Shown piece by piece: positions 1 through 17,139 of a stretch of DNA of 64,000 nt. Numbering within the stretch: the first letter of the stretch is position 1; each line of letters begins with the position of its first letter. The DNA lies in assembly GCA_035772405.1 (NCBI GenBank), contig JAYKKM010000005.1:2089501-2153500 (forward strand), given 5' to 3'. Under the pieces are notes generated by a model. That model was given only the letters and a program-made list of their open reading frames with translations. It was not told where the DNA came from and made no database searches. A program made the translations under genes and the position numbers. This DNA comes from Chrysogorgia sp. JL179-B06. Taxonomy: Eukaryota > Cnidaria > Anthozoa > Scleralcyonacea > Chrysogorgiidae.

Positions 1-2880
1 TTATTATACACCCTTCATTATCATTATGCACCCTTCATTATCATTATACACCTTCATTTTCATTACGCACCCTTCATTATCATCATGCTCCCTTCATTTT
101 CATCATACACCCTTCATTATCATCATGCACCCTTCATTTTCATCATGCACCCTTCATTATCATTATGCACCCTTCATTATTATTATACACCCTTCATTAT
201 CATTATGCACCCTTCATTATCATCACGCACCCTTCATTTTCATTATGCACCCTTCATTTTCATCACGCACCCTTCATTTTCATTACGCACCCTTCATTTT
301 CATTACGCACCCTTGATTTTCATTATACACCCTTCATTATCATTATGCACCCTTCATTTTCATCACGCACCCTTCATTTTCATCACGCACCCTTCATTAT
401 CATTATGCACCCTTCATTTTCATCATGCACCCTTCGTTCTCATCATGCACCCTTCATTTTCATCACGCACCCTTCATTATCATCATGCACCCTTCATCAT
501 CATCACGCACCCTTCATTTTCATCATGCACCCTTCATTTTCATCATGCACCCTTCATTTTCATCATGCACCCTTCATTATCATTATACACCCTTCATTTT
601 CATTATGCACCCTTCATTATCATCATGCACCCTTCATTATCATCACGCACCCTTCATTTTCATCACGCACCCTTCATTTTCATCATGCACCCTTCATTAT
701 CATTATGCACCCTTCATTTTCATTATGCACCCTTCATTATCATCATGCACCCTTCATTATCATTATGCACCCTTCATTTTCATCATACACCCTTCATTCA
801 TTATCATCACGCACCCTTCATTTTCATCACGCACCCTTCATTATCATCATGCACCCTTCATTATCATCAAGCACCCTTCATTTTCATCATGCACCCTTCA
901 TTATCATCATGCACCCTTCATTTTCATCATGCACCCTTCATTATCATCACGCACCCTTCATTATGATCACGCACCCTTCATTTTCATTATGCACCCTTCA
1001 TTATCATCATGCACCCTTCATTATCATCACGCACCCTTCATTTTCATTATGCACCCTTCATTTTCATCATGCACCCTTCATTTTCATCATGCACCCTTCA
1101 TTTTCATCATGCACCCTTCATTATCATCACGCACCCTTCATTTTCATTATGCACCCTTCATTATCATCATGCACCCTTCATTTTAATCATGCACCCTTCA
1201 TTATCATCACGCACCCTTCATTATCATCACGCACCCTTCATTATCATCACGCACCCTTCATTATCATCACGCACCCTTCATTTTCATTATGCACCCTTCA
1301 TTATCATCATGCACCCTTCATTATCATCACGCACCCTTCATTTTCATTATGCACCCTTCATTTTTATCATGCACCCTTCATTATCATCATGCACCCTTCA
1401 TTATCATCACGCACCCTTCATTATCATCACGCACCCTTCATTATCATCACGCACCCTTCATTTTCATTATGCACCCTTCATTATCATCATGCACCCTTCA
1501 TTATCATCACGCACCCTTCATTTTCATCATGCACCCTTCATTTTCATCATGCACCCTTCATTTTCATCATGCACCCTTCATTTTCATCATGCACCCTTCA
1601 TTTTCATTATGCACCCTTCATTTTCATTATGCACCCTTCATTTTCATTACGCACCCTTCATTATCATTATACACCCTTTATTTTCATCATGCACCCTTCA
1701 TTTTCATTATGCACCCTTCATTTTCATCATGCACCCTTCATTTTCATCATGCACCCTTCATTTTCATTACGCACCCTTCATTTTCATCATGCACCCTTCA
1801 TTATCATCACGCACCCTTCATTTTCATCATGCACCCTTCATTATCATCATGCACCCTTCATTATCATCATGCACCCTTCATTATCATCATGCACCCTTCA
1901 TTTTCATCATGCACCCTTCATTTTCATTACGCACCCTTCATTTTCATCATGCACCCTTCATTATCATCACGCACCCTTCATTTTCATCATACACCCTTCA
2001 TTATCATCATGCACCCTTCATTTTCATCATGCACCCTTCATTATCATCATGCACCCTTCATTTTCATCATGCACCCTTCATTTTCATTACGCACCCTTCA
2101 TTTTCATCATGCACCCTTCATTATCATCACGCACCCTTCATTTTCATTATGCACCCTTCATTTTCATTATGCACCCTTCATTATCATCATGCACCCTTCA
2201 TTTTCATCATGCACCCTTCATTTTCATTATGCACCCTTCATTTTCATTATGCACCCTTCATTTTCATTACGCACCCTTCATTATCATTATACACCCTTTA
2301 TTTTCATCATACACCCTTCATTTTCATCATGCACCCTTCATTTTCATCATGCACCCTTCATTTTCATCATGCACCCTTCATTTTCATTATGCACCCTTCA
2401 TTTTCATCATACACCCTTCATTTTCATTACGCACCCTTCATTATCATTATGCACCCTTCATTTTCATTACGCACCCTTCATTATCATTACGCACCCTTCA
2501 TTATCATTATGCACCCTTCATTTTCATTATGCACCCTTCATTATCATTATGCACCCTTCATTATTATTATACACCCTTCATTTTCATCATACACCCTTCA
2601 TTATCATTATGCACCCTTCATTATCATTATGCACCCTTCATTTTCATCATACACCCTTCATTTTCATTATACACCCTTCATTATCATTATGCACCCTTCA
2701 TTTTCATCATACACCCTTCATTCATTATCATCATGCACCCTTCATTTTCATTACGCACCCTTCATTATCATCATGCACCCTTCATCATTATGCACCCTTC
2801 ATTATCATTATACACCCTTCATACCCTTCATTATCATTATACACCCTCCATTATCATCATGCACCCTTCATTATCATCAT

Positions 2881-3060
2881 AGACCTCTTTCATAATGGCG
2901 GCCAGTCTAAATATTCTTTTATATGCATGCAAATTAGCCTTTCTGGCCTCGTTACAAAGCGAAGATTCTTTGGAATTTTCACACACGAACGAGGTCAGAA
3001 AGGCGAATTTAAATGAATATAAAAGAATATTTAACTTGGGTGCCATTATGAAAGAGGTCT
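2881..3060. mobile_element. 180-bp MITE inserted in the 20-bp minisatellite
   Basis: This is the only clearly non-satellite sequence in the first 26.9 kb. Its ends are inverted repeats of about 70 bp: agacctctttcataatgg at the left mirrors ccattatgaaagaggtct at the right, and the arms stay similar through tttctg(g/a)cctcg. Removing 180 bp restores an intact satellite unit if a 2-bp AT duplication flanks it (catcAT...ATgcaccc). It has no coding capacity. The family is not identified. The inference is a non-autonomous DNA transposon. Confidence 0.75.
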
Positions 3061-6000
3061 ATGCACCCTTCATTATCACCCTTCATTTTCATTATACACC
3101 CTTCATTTTCATCATGCACCCTTCATTTTCATCACGCACCCTTCATTATCATTATACACCCTTCATTATCATCATACACCCTTCATTATCATCATGCACC
3201 CTTCATTTTCATTATGCACCCTTCATTATTATTATACACCCTTCATTATCATTACGCACCCTTCATTTTCATTACGCACCCTTCATTATCATCACGCACC
3301 CTTCATTATCATCATGCACCCTTCATTATCATTATACACCCTTCATTATCATTATGCACCCTTCATTATCATCACGCACCCTTCATTATCATCACGCACC
3401 CTTCATTATCATCACGCACCCTTCATTATCATTATGCACCCTTCATTATCATTATACACCCTTCATTATCATTATGCACCCTTCATTATCATTATACACC
3501 CTTCATTATCATTATGCACCCTTCATTATCATCATACACCCTTCATTATCATCATGCACCCTTCATTTTCATCATGCACCCTTCATTTTCATTATGCACC
3601 CTTCATTATCATTATGCACCCTTCATTATTATTATACACCCTTCATTATCATTACGCACCCTTCATTTTCATTACGCACCCTTCATTATCATCACGCACC
3701 CTTCATTATCATCATGCACCCTTCATTATCATTATACACCCTTCATTATCATTATACACCCTTCATTTTCATCATGCACCCTTCATTATCATCACGCACC
3801 CTTCATTATTATCATGCACCCTTCATTATCATTATACACCCTTCATTATCATCATGCACCCTTCATTATCATCACGCACCCTTCATTATCATTATACACC
3901 CTTCATTATCATCATGCACCCTTCATTTTCATCATACACCCTTCATTATCATCATGCACCCTTCATTTTCATCATGCACCCTTCATTATCATCACGCACC
4001 CTTCATTTTCATCATGCACCCTTCATTATCATCATGCACCCTTCATTATCATCACGCACCCTTCATTATCATCATGCACCCTTCATTATCATCATGCACC
4101 CTTCATTTTCATCATGCACCCTTCATTTTCATTTTGCACCCTTCATTATCATCACGCACCCTTCATTTTCATCATGCACCCTTCATTATCATCATGCACC
4201 CTTCATTATCATCACGCACCCTTCATTATCATCACGCACCCTTCATTATCATCACGCACCCTTCATTTTCATCATGCACCCTTCATTTTCATTATGCACC
4301 CTTCATTTTCATCACGCACCCTTCATTATCATTATGCACCCTTTATTTTCATTATGCACCCTTCATTATCATCATGCACCCTTCATTATCATCACGCACC
4401 CTTCATTATCATCACGCACCCTTCATTTTCATTATGCACCCTTCATTTCATTATGCACCCTTCATTATCATTATACACCCTTCATTTTCATCACGCACCC
4501 TTCATTTTCATCATGCACCCTTCATTTTCATCATGCACCCTTCATTATCATCACGCACCCTTCATTATCATCATGCACCCTTCATTATCATTATACACCC
4601 TTCATTATCATTATACACCCTTCATTTTCATCATGCACCCTTCATTATCATCACGCACCCTTCATTATTATCATGCACCCTTCATTATCATTATACACCC
4701 TTCATTATCATCATGCACCCTTCATTATCATCACGCACCCTTCATTATCATTATACACCCTTCATTATCATCATGCACCCTTCATTTTCATCATACACCC
4801 TTCATTATCATCATGCACCCTTCATTTTCATCATGCACCCTTCATTATCATCACGCACCCTTCATTTTCATCATGCACCCTTCATTATCATCATGCACCC
4901 TTCATTATCATCACGCACCCTTCATTATCATCATGCACCCTTCATTATCATCATGCACCCTTCATTTTCATCATGCACCCTTCATTTTCATTTTGCACCC
5001 TTCATTATCATCACGCACCCTTCATTTTTCATCATGCACCCTTCATTATCATCATGCACCCTTCATTATCATCACGCACCCTTCATTATCATCACGCACC
5101 CTTCATTATCATCACGCACCCTTCATTTTCATCATGCACCCTTCATTTTCATTATGCACCCTTCATTTTCATCACGCACCCTTCATTATCATTATGCACC
5201 CTTTATTTTCATTATGCACCCTTCATTATCATCATGCACCCTTCATTATCATCACGCACCCTTCATTATCATCACGCACCCTTCATTTTCATTATGCACC
5301 CTTCATTTCATTATGCACCCTTCATTATCATTATACACCCTTCATTTTCATCACGCACCCTTCATTTTCATCATGCACCCTTCATTTTCATCATGCACAC
5401 CTTCATTTATCATCACGCACCCTTCATTTTCATCATGCAACCCTTCATTATCATCACGCACCCTTCATTTTCATTATTCACCCTTCATTTTCATCATGCA
5501 CCCTTCATTTTCATTATGCACCCTTCATTATCATCACGCACCCTTCATTTTCATCATGCACCCTTCATTATCATCACGCACCCTTCATTTTCATTATACA
5601 CCCTTCATTTTCATCATGCACCCTTCATTTTCATCATGCACCCTTCATTTTCATTATGCACCCTTCATTTCATTATGCACCCTTCATTATCATTATACAC
5701 CCTTCATTTTCATCACGCACCCTTCATTTTCATCACGCACCCTTCATTTTCATCATGCACCCTTCATTTTCATCACGCACCCTTCATTTTCATCATGCAC
5801 CCTTCATTTTCATCACGCAGCCTTCATTATCATCACGCACCCTTCATTTTCATCACGCACCCTTCATTTTCATCACGCACCCTTCATTTTCATCACGCAC
5901 CCTTCATTTTCATCATACACCCTTCATTTTCATCATGCACCCTTCATTTTCATCATGCACCCTTCATTTTCATCACGCACCCTTCATTATCATCACGCAC

Positions 6001-9000
6001 CCTTCATTTTCATCATGCACCCTTCATTATCATCACGCACCCTTCATTTTCATTATACACCCTTCATTTTCATCATGCACCCTTCATTTTCATTATGCAC
6101 CCTTTATTTTCATCATGCACCCTTCATTATCATCATGCACCCTTCATTATCATCACGCACCCTTCATTATCATCACGCACCCTTCATTTTCATTATGCAC
6201 CCTTCATTTCATTATGCACCCTTCATTATCATTATACACCCTTCATTTTCATCACGCACCCTTCATTTTCATCATGCACCCTTCATTTTCATCATACACC
6301 CTTCATTATCATTATGCACCCTTCATTTTCATCATACACCCTTCATTATCATCATGCACCCTTCATTTTCATCATGCACCCTTCATTTTCATTATGCACC
6401 CTTTATTTTCATTACGCACCCTTCATTTTCATCATACACCCTTCATTATCATTACGCACCCTTTATTTTCATTACGCACCCTTCATTTTCATTATGCACC
6501 CTTTATTTTCATTATGCACCCTTCATTTTCATCATGCACCCTTCATTTTCATTATGCACCCTTCATTATCATCATGCACCCTTCATTATCATCATGCACC
6601 CTTCATTTTCATTATACACCCTTCATTATCATCATGCACCCTTCATTTTCATCATGCACCCTTCATTATCATTACGCACCCTTTATTTTCATTACGCACC
6701 CTTCATTTTCATCATACACCCTTCATTATCATCATGCACCCTTCATTATCATCATGCACCCTTCATTTTCATTATGCACCCTTTATTTTCATTATGCACC
6801 CTTCATTTTCATCATGCACCCTTCATTTTCATTATGCACCCTTCATTATCATTATACACCCTTCATTTTCATCATGCACCCTTCATTTTCATTATACACC
6901 CTTCATTATCATCATGCACCCTTCATTTTCATCATGCACCCTTCATTATCATTACGCACCCTTCATTATCATCATGCACCCTTCATTATCATCATGCACC
7001 CTTCATTTTCATCATGCACCCTTCATTATCATCACGCACCCTTCATTTTCATCATACACCCTTCATTTTCATCATGCACCCTTCATTTTCATTACGCACC
7101 CTTCATTATCATCATGCACCCTTCATTATCATCATGCACCCTTCATTTTCATCATGCACCCTTCATTATCATCACGCACCCTTCATTTTCATCATGCACC
7201 CTTCATTTTCATCATGCACCCTTCATTATCATTATACACCCTTCATTTTCATCATGCACCCTTCATTTTCATCATGCACCCTTCATTTTCATTATGCACC
7301 CTTCATTTTCATTATGCACCCTTCATTTTCATCATGCACCCTTCATTATCATCATGCACCCTTCATTTATCATTATACACCCTTCATTTTCATCATGCAC
7401 CCTTTATTTTCATTATACACCCTTCATTATCATCATGCACCCTTCATTATCATCATGCACCCTTCATTATCATTATACAACCCTTCATTATCATTATACA
7501 ACCCTTCATTTTCATTATACACCCTTCATTTTCATTATACACCCTTCATTTTCATTATACACCCTTCATTTTCATTACGCACCCTTCATTATCATCACGC
7601 ACCCTTCATTTTCATTACGCACCCTTCATTATCATCATGCACCCTTCATCATTATGCACCCTTCATTTTCATTATATACCTTCATTATCATTATGCACCC
7701 TTCATTTTCATTATGCACCCTTCATTATCATTATACACCTTCATTTTCATTATACACCCTTCATTTTCATTATACACCCTTTATTTTCATTATACACCCT
7801 TCATTATCATAACGCACCCTTCATTATCATCATGCAACCCTTCATTTTCATTACGCACCCTTCATTATCATCATGCACCCTTCATTTTCATCACGCACCC
7901 TTCATTATCATTACGCACCCTTCATTATCATTATACACCCTTCATTTTCATTATTCACCCTTCATTATCATTATACACCCTTCATTATCATCATGCACCC
8001 TTCATTATCATCACGCACCCTTCATTATCATCACGCACCCTTCATTATCATTATGCACGCTTCATTATCATCATGCACCCTTCATTTTCATCATGCACCC
8101 TTCATTATCATCATGCACCCTTCATTTTCATCATGCACCCTTCATTATCATCATGCACCCTTCATTATCATTATACACCCTTCATTATCATCACGCACCC
8201 TTCATTATCATCATGCACCCTTCATTTTCATCATGCACCCTTCATTATCATCACGCACCCTTCATTTTCATCATGCACCCTTCATTTTCATCATGCACCC
8301 TTCATTATCATTATACACCCTTCATTTTCATCATGCACCCTTCATTTTCATCATGCACCCTTCATTTTCATTATGCACCCTTCATTTTCATTATGCACCC
8401 TTCATTTTCATCATGCACCCTTCATTATCATCATGCACCCTTCATTATCATTATACACCCTTCATTTTCATCATGCACCCTTTATTTTCATTATACACCC
8501 TTCATTATCATCATGCACCCTTCATTATCATCATGCACCCTTCATTATCATTATACACCCTTCATTATCATTATACACCCTTCATTTTCATTATACACCC
8601 TTCATTTTCATTATACACCCTTCATTTTCATTATACACCCTTCATTTTCATTACGCACCCTTCATTATCATCACGCACCCTTCATTTTCATTACGCACCC
8701 TTCCATTATCATCATGCACCCTTCATCATTATGCACCCTTCATTTTCATTATATACCTTCATTATCATTATGCACCCTTCATTTTTCATTATGCACCCTT
8801 CATTATCATTATACACCTTCATTTTCATTATACACCCTTCATTTTCATTATACACCCTTTATTTTCATTATACACCCTTCATTATCATAACGCACCCTTC
8901 ATTATCATCATGCACCCTTCATTTTCATTACGCACCCTTCATTATCATCATGCACCCTTCATTTTCATCACGCACCCTTCATTATCATTACGCACCCTTC

Positions 9001-12000
9001 ATTATCATTATACACCCTTCATTATCATTATACACCCTTCATTTTCATCATGCACCCTTCATTTTCATCATGCACCCTTCATTTTCATTATGCACCCTTC
9101 ATTTTCATTATGCACCCTTCATTTTCATCATGCACCCTTCATTATCATCATGCACCCTTCATTATCATTATACACCCTTCATTTTCATCATGCACCCTTT
9201 ATTTTCATTATACACCCTTCATTATCATCATGCACCCTTCATTATCATCATGCACCCTTCATTATCATTATACACCCTTCATTATCATTATACACCCTTC
9301 ATTTTCATTATACACCCTTCATTTTCATTATACACCCTTCATTTTCATTATACACCCTTCATTTTCATTACGCACCCTTCATTATCATCACGCACCCTTC
9401 ATTTTCATTACGCACCCTTCATTATCATCATGCACCCTTCATCATTATGCACCCTTCATTTTCATTATATACCTTCATTATCATTATGCACCCTTCATTT
9501 TCATTATGCACCCTTCATTATCATTATACACCTTCATTTTCATTATACACCCTTCATTTTCATTATACACCCTTTATTTTCATTATACACCCTTCATTAT
9601 CATAACGCACCCTTCATTATCATCATGCACCCTTCATTTTCATTACGCACCCTTCATTATCATCATGCACCCTTCATTTTCATCACGCACCCTTCATTAT
9701 CATTACGCACCCTTCATTATCATTATACACCCTTCATTTTCATTATTCACCCTTCATTATCATTATACACCCTTCATTATCATCATGCACCCTTCATTAT
9801 CATCACGCACCCTTCATTATCATCACGCACCCTTCATTATCATTATGCACCCTTCATTATCATCATGCACCCTTCATTTTCATCATGCACCCTTCATTAT
9901 CATCATGCACCCTTCATTTTCATCATGCACCCTTCATTATCATCATGCACCCTTCATTATCATTATACACCCTTCATTATCATCACGCACCCTTCATTAT
10001 CATCATGCACCCTTCATTATCATCATGCACCCTTCATTATCATCATGCACCCTTCATTATCATTATACACCCTTCATTATCATCATGCACCCTTCATTTT
10101 CATCATGCACCCTTCATTATCATCATGCACCCTTCATTATCATTATGCACCCTTCATTATCATTATACACCCTTCATTATCATTACGCACCCTTCATTAT
10201 CATCACGCACCCTTCATTATCATCATGCACCCTTCATTATCATTATACACCCTTCATTATCATCACGCACCGTTCATTTTCATCATGCACCCTTCATTAT
10301 CATTATACACCCTTCATTATCATTACGCACCCTTCATTTTCATTACGCACCCTTCATTATCATCATGCACCCTTCATTTTCATCATGCACCCTTCATTAT
10401 CATCATGCACCCTTCATTATCATTATACACCCTTCATTATCATCATGCACCCTTCATTTTCATCATGCACCCTTCATTATCATCATGCACCCTTCATTAT
10501 CATCATGCACCCTTCATTATCATTATACACCCTTCATTATCATCATGCACCCTTCATTTTCATCATGCACCCTTCATTATCATCATGCACCCTTCATTAT
10601 CATTATACACCCTTCATTATCATCATGCACCCTTCATTTTCATCATGCACCCTTCATTATCATCATGCACCCTTCATTATCATTATACACCCTTCATTAT
10701 CATCACGCACCCTTCATTATCATCATGCACCCTTCATTATCATCATGAACCCTTCATTATCATCATGCACCCTTCATTATCATCATGCACCCTTCATTTT
10801 CATCATGCACCCTTCATTTTCATTATGCACCCTTCATTTTCATCATGCACCCTTCATTATCATCATGCACCCTTCATTATCATTACGCACCCTTCATTAT
10901 CATCATGCACCCTTCATTTTCATTACGCACCCTTCATTATCATCATGCACCCTTCATTTTCATCACGCACCCTTCATTATCATTACGCACCCTTCATTAT
11001 CATTATACACCCTTCATTTTCATTATGCACCCTTCATTATCATTATACACCCTTCATTATCATCATGCACCTTTCATCATTATACACCCTTCATTTTCAT
11101 TATACACCCTTCATTATCATCACGCACCCTTCATTGTCGTCATGCAGCCTTCATTATCATCATGCACCCTTCATTTTCATCACGCACCCTTCATTATCAT
11201 TACGCACCCTTCATTATCATTATACACCCTTCATTTTCATTATGCACCCTTCATTATCATTATACACCCTTCATTATCATCATGCACCTTTCATCATTAT
11301 ACACCCTTCATTTTCATTATACACCCTTCATTATCATCACGCACCCTTCATTGTCGTCATGCACCCTTCATTATCATCATACACCCTTCATTTTCATTAC
11401 GCACCCTTCATTATCATCATGCACCCTTCATTATCATCATGCACCCTTCATTATCATCATGCACCCTTCATTATCATCATGCACCCTTCATTATCATCAT
11501 GCACCCTTCATTATCATTATACACCCTTCATTATCATCATGCACCCTTCATTATCATCATGCACCCTTCATTATCATCATGCACCCTTCATTTTCATTAT
11601 ACACCCTTCATTATCATCACGCACCCTTCATTATCATTATACACCCTTCATTATCATCATGCACCCTTCATTATCATTATACACCCTTCATTATCATCAT
11701 GCACCCTTCATTTTCATTATACACCCTTCATTATCATCACGCACCCTTCATTATCATCATGCACCCTTCATTATCATCATGCACCCTTCATTATCATTAT
11801 ACACCCTTCATTATCATCATGCACCCTTCATTTTCATTATACACCCTTCATTATCATCACGCACCCTTCATTATCATCATGCACCCTTCATTATCATCAT
11901 GCACCCTTCATTATCATTATACACCCTTCATTATCATTATACACCCTTCATTATCATCATACGCCCTTCATTATCATCATGCACCCTTCATCATTATGCA

Positions 12001-15000
12001 CCCTTCATACATCCTTCATTTTCATTACGCACCCTTCATTATCATCATGCACCCTTCATTATCATCATGCACCCTTCATTATCATTATACACCCTTCATT
12101 ATCATCATACGCCCTTCATTATCATCATGCACCCTTCATCATTATGCACCCTTCATACATCCTTCATTTTCATTACGCACCCTTCATTATCATCATGCAC
12201 CCTTCATTATCAGTATACACCTTCATTATCATCATGCACCCTTCATTATCATCATGCACCCTTCATTATCATCATGCACCCTTCATTATCATCATGCACC
12301 CTTCATTATCATCATGCACCCTTCATTATCATCATGCACCCTTCATTATCATTATACACCTTCATTTTCATTACGCACCCTTCATTATCATCATACACCC
12401 TTCATTTTCATCACGCACCCTTCATTATCATCATGCACCCTTCATTTTCATTACGCACCCTTCATTATCATCATGCACCCTTCATTATCATTATACACCC
12501 TTCATTTTCATCATGCACCCTTCATTATCATCACGCACCCTTCATTATCATCATGCACCCTTCATTATCATCATGCACCCTTCATTATCATCATGCACCC
12601 TTCATTATCATTATACACCCTTCATTATCATCATCATTATGCACCCTTCATTTTCATCATGCACCCTTCATTTTCATCATGCACCCTTCATTATCATCAT
12701 GCACCCTTCATTATCATTATACACCCTTCATTATCATCATCATTATGCACCCTTCATTATCATCATGCACCCTTCATTTTAATCATGCACCCTTCATTTT
12801 CATCATGCACCCTTCGTTTTAATCATGCACCCTTCATTTTCATCATGCACCCTTCATTTTCATCATGCACCCTTCATTTTCATCATGCACCCTTCATTTT
12901 CATCATGCACCCTTCATTTTCATCATGCACCCTTCATTATCATCATGCACCCTTCATTTTCATTATGCACCCTTCATTATCATCACGCACCCTTCATTAT
13001 TATTATGCACCCTTCATTATCATCATGCACCCTTCATTATCATCATGCACCCTTCATTTTCATCATGCACCCTTCATTTTCATCATGCACCCTTCATTTT
13101 CATCATGCACCCTTCATTATCATCATGCACCCTTCATTTTCATCATGCACCCTTCATTTTCATCATGCACCCTTCATTTTCATTACGCACCCTTCATTTT
13201 CATTATGCACCCTTCATTATCATCATGCACCCTTCATTATCATCACGCACCCTTCATTATCATCACGCACCCTTCATTTTCATCATGCACCCTTCATTTT
13301 CATCACGCACCCTTCATTATCATTATGCACCCTTCATTTTCATTATGCACCCTTCATTATCATCACGCACCCTTCATTTTCATCACGCACCCTTCATTTT
13401 CATTACGCACCCTTCATTATCATCATGCACCCTTCATTATCATCACGCACCCTTCATTATCATCATGCACCCTTCATTTTCATTACGCACCCTTCATTTT
13501 CATTATGCACCCTTCATTATCATCACGCACCCTTCATTTTCATCACGCACCCTTCATTTTCATTACGCACCCTTCATTATCATTATACACCCTTCATTAT
13601 CATTATACACCCTTCATTATCATCATGCACCCTTCATTATCATCATGCACCCTTCATTATCATCACGCACCCTTCATTTTCATCATGCACCCTTCATTTT
13701 CATTACGCACCCTTCATTTTCATCATGCACCCTTCATTTTCATCATGCACCCTTCATTTTCATCACGCACCCTTCATTATCATCATGCACCCTTCATTAT
13801 CATCATGCACCCTTCATTTTCATCATGCACCCTTCATTATCATCACGCACCCTTCATTTTCATCATGCACCCTTCATTTTCATCATGCACCCTTCATTAT
13901 CATTATACACCCTTCATTTTCATCATGCACCCTTCATTATCATCACGCACCCTTCATTTTCATCATACACCCTTCATTTTCATCATGCACCCTTCATTTT
14001 CATTACGCACCCTTCATTATCATCATGCACCCTTCATTATCATCATGCACCCTTCATTTTCATCATGCACCCTTCATTATCATCACGCACCCTTCATTTT
14101 CATCATGCACCCTTCATTTTCATCATGCACCCTTCATTATCATCACGCACCCTTCATTTTCATCATGCACCCTTCATTTTCATCATGCACCCTTCATTAT
14201 CATTATACACCCTTCATTTTCATCATGCACCCTTCATTTTCATCATGCACCCTTCATTTTCATTATGCACCCGTCATTTTCATTATGCACCCTTCATTTT
14301 CATCATGCACCCTTCATTATCATCATGCACCCTTCATTATCATTATACACCCTTCATTTTCATCATGCACCCTTTATTTTCATTATACACCCTTCATTAT
14401 CATCATGCACCCTTCATTATCATCATGCACCCTTCATTATCATTATACACCCTTCATTATCATTATACACCCTTCATTTTCATCATGCACCCTTCATTAT
14501 CATCACGCACCCTTCATTTTCATCATGCACCCTTCATTATCATCACGCACCCTTCATTTTCATTATACACCCTTCATTTTCATCATGCACCCTTCATTTT
14601 CATTATGCACCCTTCATTATCATCACGCACCCTTCATTTTCATCATGCACCCTTCATTATCATCACGCACCCTTCATTTTCATTATACACCCTTCATTTT
14701 CATCATGCACCCTTCATTTTCATCATGCACCCTTCATTTTCATTATGCACCCTTCATTTCATTATGCACCCTTCATTTTCATTACGCACCCTTCATTATC
14801 ATCATGCACCCTTCATTATCATCACGCACCCTTCATTTTCATTATACACCCTTCATTTTCATCATGCACCCTTCATTTTCATTATGCACCCTTCATTATC
14901 ATCACGCACCCTTCATTTTCATCATGCACCCTTCATTATCATCACGCACCCTTCATTTTCATTATACACCCTTCATTTTCATCATGCACCCTTCATTTTC

Positions 15001-17139
15001 ATCATGCACCCTTCATTTTCATTATGCACCCTTCATTTCATTATGCACCCTTCATTATCATTATACACCCTTCATTTTCATCACGCACCCTTCATTTTCA
15101 TCATGCACCCTTCATTTTCATCACGCACCCTTCATTTTCATCATGCACCCTTCATTTTCATCACGCAGCCTTCATTATCATCACGCACCCTTCATTTTCA
15201 TCACGCACCCTTCATTTTCATCACGCACCCTTCATTTTCATCACGCACCCTTCATTTTCATCATACACCCTTCATTTTCATCATGCACCCTTCATTTTCA
15301 TCATGCACCCTTCATTTTCATCACGCACCCTTCATTATCATCACGCACCCTTCATTTTGATCATGCACCCTTCATTATCATCACGCACCCTTCATTTTCA
15401 TTATACACCCTTCATTTTCATCATGCACCCTTCATTTTCATTATGCACCCTTTATTTTCATCATGCACCCTTCATTATCATCATGCACCCTTCATTATCA
15501 TCACGCACCCTTCATTATAATCACGCACCCTTCATTTTCATTATGCACCCTTCATTTCATTATGCACCCTTCATTATCATTATACACCCTTCATTTTCAT
15601 CACGCACCCTTCATTTTCATCATGCACCCTTCATTTTCATCATACACCCTTCATTATCATTATGCACCCTTCATTTTCATCATACACCCTTCATTATCAT
15701 CATGCACCCTTCATTTTCATCATGCACCCTTCATTATCATCACGCACCCTTCATTTTCATCATACACCCTTCATTTTCATCATGCACCCTTCATTTTCAT
15801 TACGCACCCTTCATTATCATCATGCACCCTTCATTATCATCATGCACCCTTCATTTTCATCATGCACCCTTCATTATCATCACGCACCCTTCATTTTCAT
15901 CATGCACCCTTCACTTTCATCATGCACCCTTCATTATCATTATACACCCTTCATTTTCATCATGCACCCTTCATTTTCATCATGCACCCTTCATTTTCAT
16001 TATGCACCCTTCATTTTCATTATGCACCCTTCATTTTCATCATGCACCCTTCATTATCATCATGCACCCTTCATTATCATTATACACCCTTCATTTTCAT
16101 CATGCACCCTTTATTTTCATTATACACCCTTCATTATCATCATGCACCCTTCATTATCATCATGCACCCTTCATTATCATTATGCACCCTTCATTATCAT
16201 TATACACCCTTCATTTTCATCATGCACCCTTCATTATCATCACGCACCCTTCATTTTCATCATGCACCCTTCATTATCATCACGCACCCTTCATTTTCAT
16301 TATACACCCTTCATTTTCATCATGCACCCTTCATTTTCATTATGCACCCTTCATTATCATCACGCACCCTTCATTTTCATCATGCACCCTTCATTATCAT
16401 CACGCACCCTTCATTTTCATTATACACCCTTCATTTTCATCATGCACCCTTCATTTTCATCATGCACCCTTCATTTTCATTATGCACCCTTCATTTCATT
16501 ATGCACCCTTCATTTTCATTACGCACCCTTCATTATCATCATGCACCCTTCATTATCATCACGCACCCTTCGTTTTCATTATACACCCTTCATTTTCATC
16601 ATGCACCCTTCATTTTCATTATGCACCCTTCATTATCATCACGCACCCTTCATTTTCATCATGCACCCTTCATTATCATCACGCACCCTTCATTTTCATT
16701 ATACACCCTTCATTTTCATCATGCACCCTTCATTATCATCACGCACCCTTCATTTTCATTATACACCCTTCATTTTCATCATGCACCCTTCATTTTCATT
16801 ATGCACCCTTCATTATCATCACGCACCCTTCATTTTCATCATGCACCCTTCATTATCATCACGCACCCTTCATTTTCATTATACACCCTTCATTTTCATC
16901 ATGCACCCTTCATTTTCATCATGCACCCTTCATTTTCATTATGCACCCTTCATTTCATTATGCACCCTTCATTTTCATTACGCACCCTTCATTATCATCA
17001 TGCACCCTTCATTATCATCACGCACCCTTCATTTTCATTATACACCCTTCATTTTCATCATGCACCCTTCATTTTCATTATGCACCCTTCATTATCATCA
17101 CGCACCCTTCATTTTCATCATGCACCCTTCATTATCATC

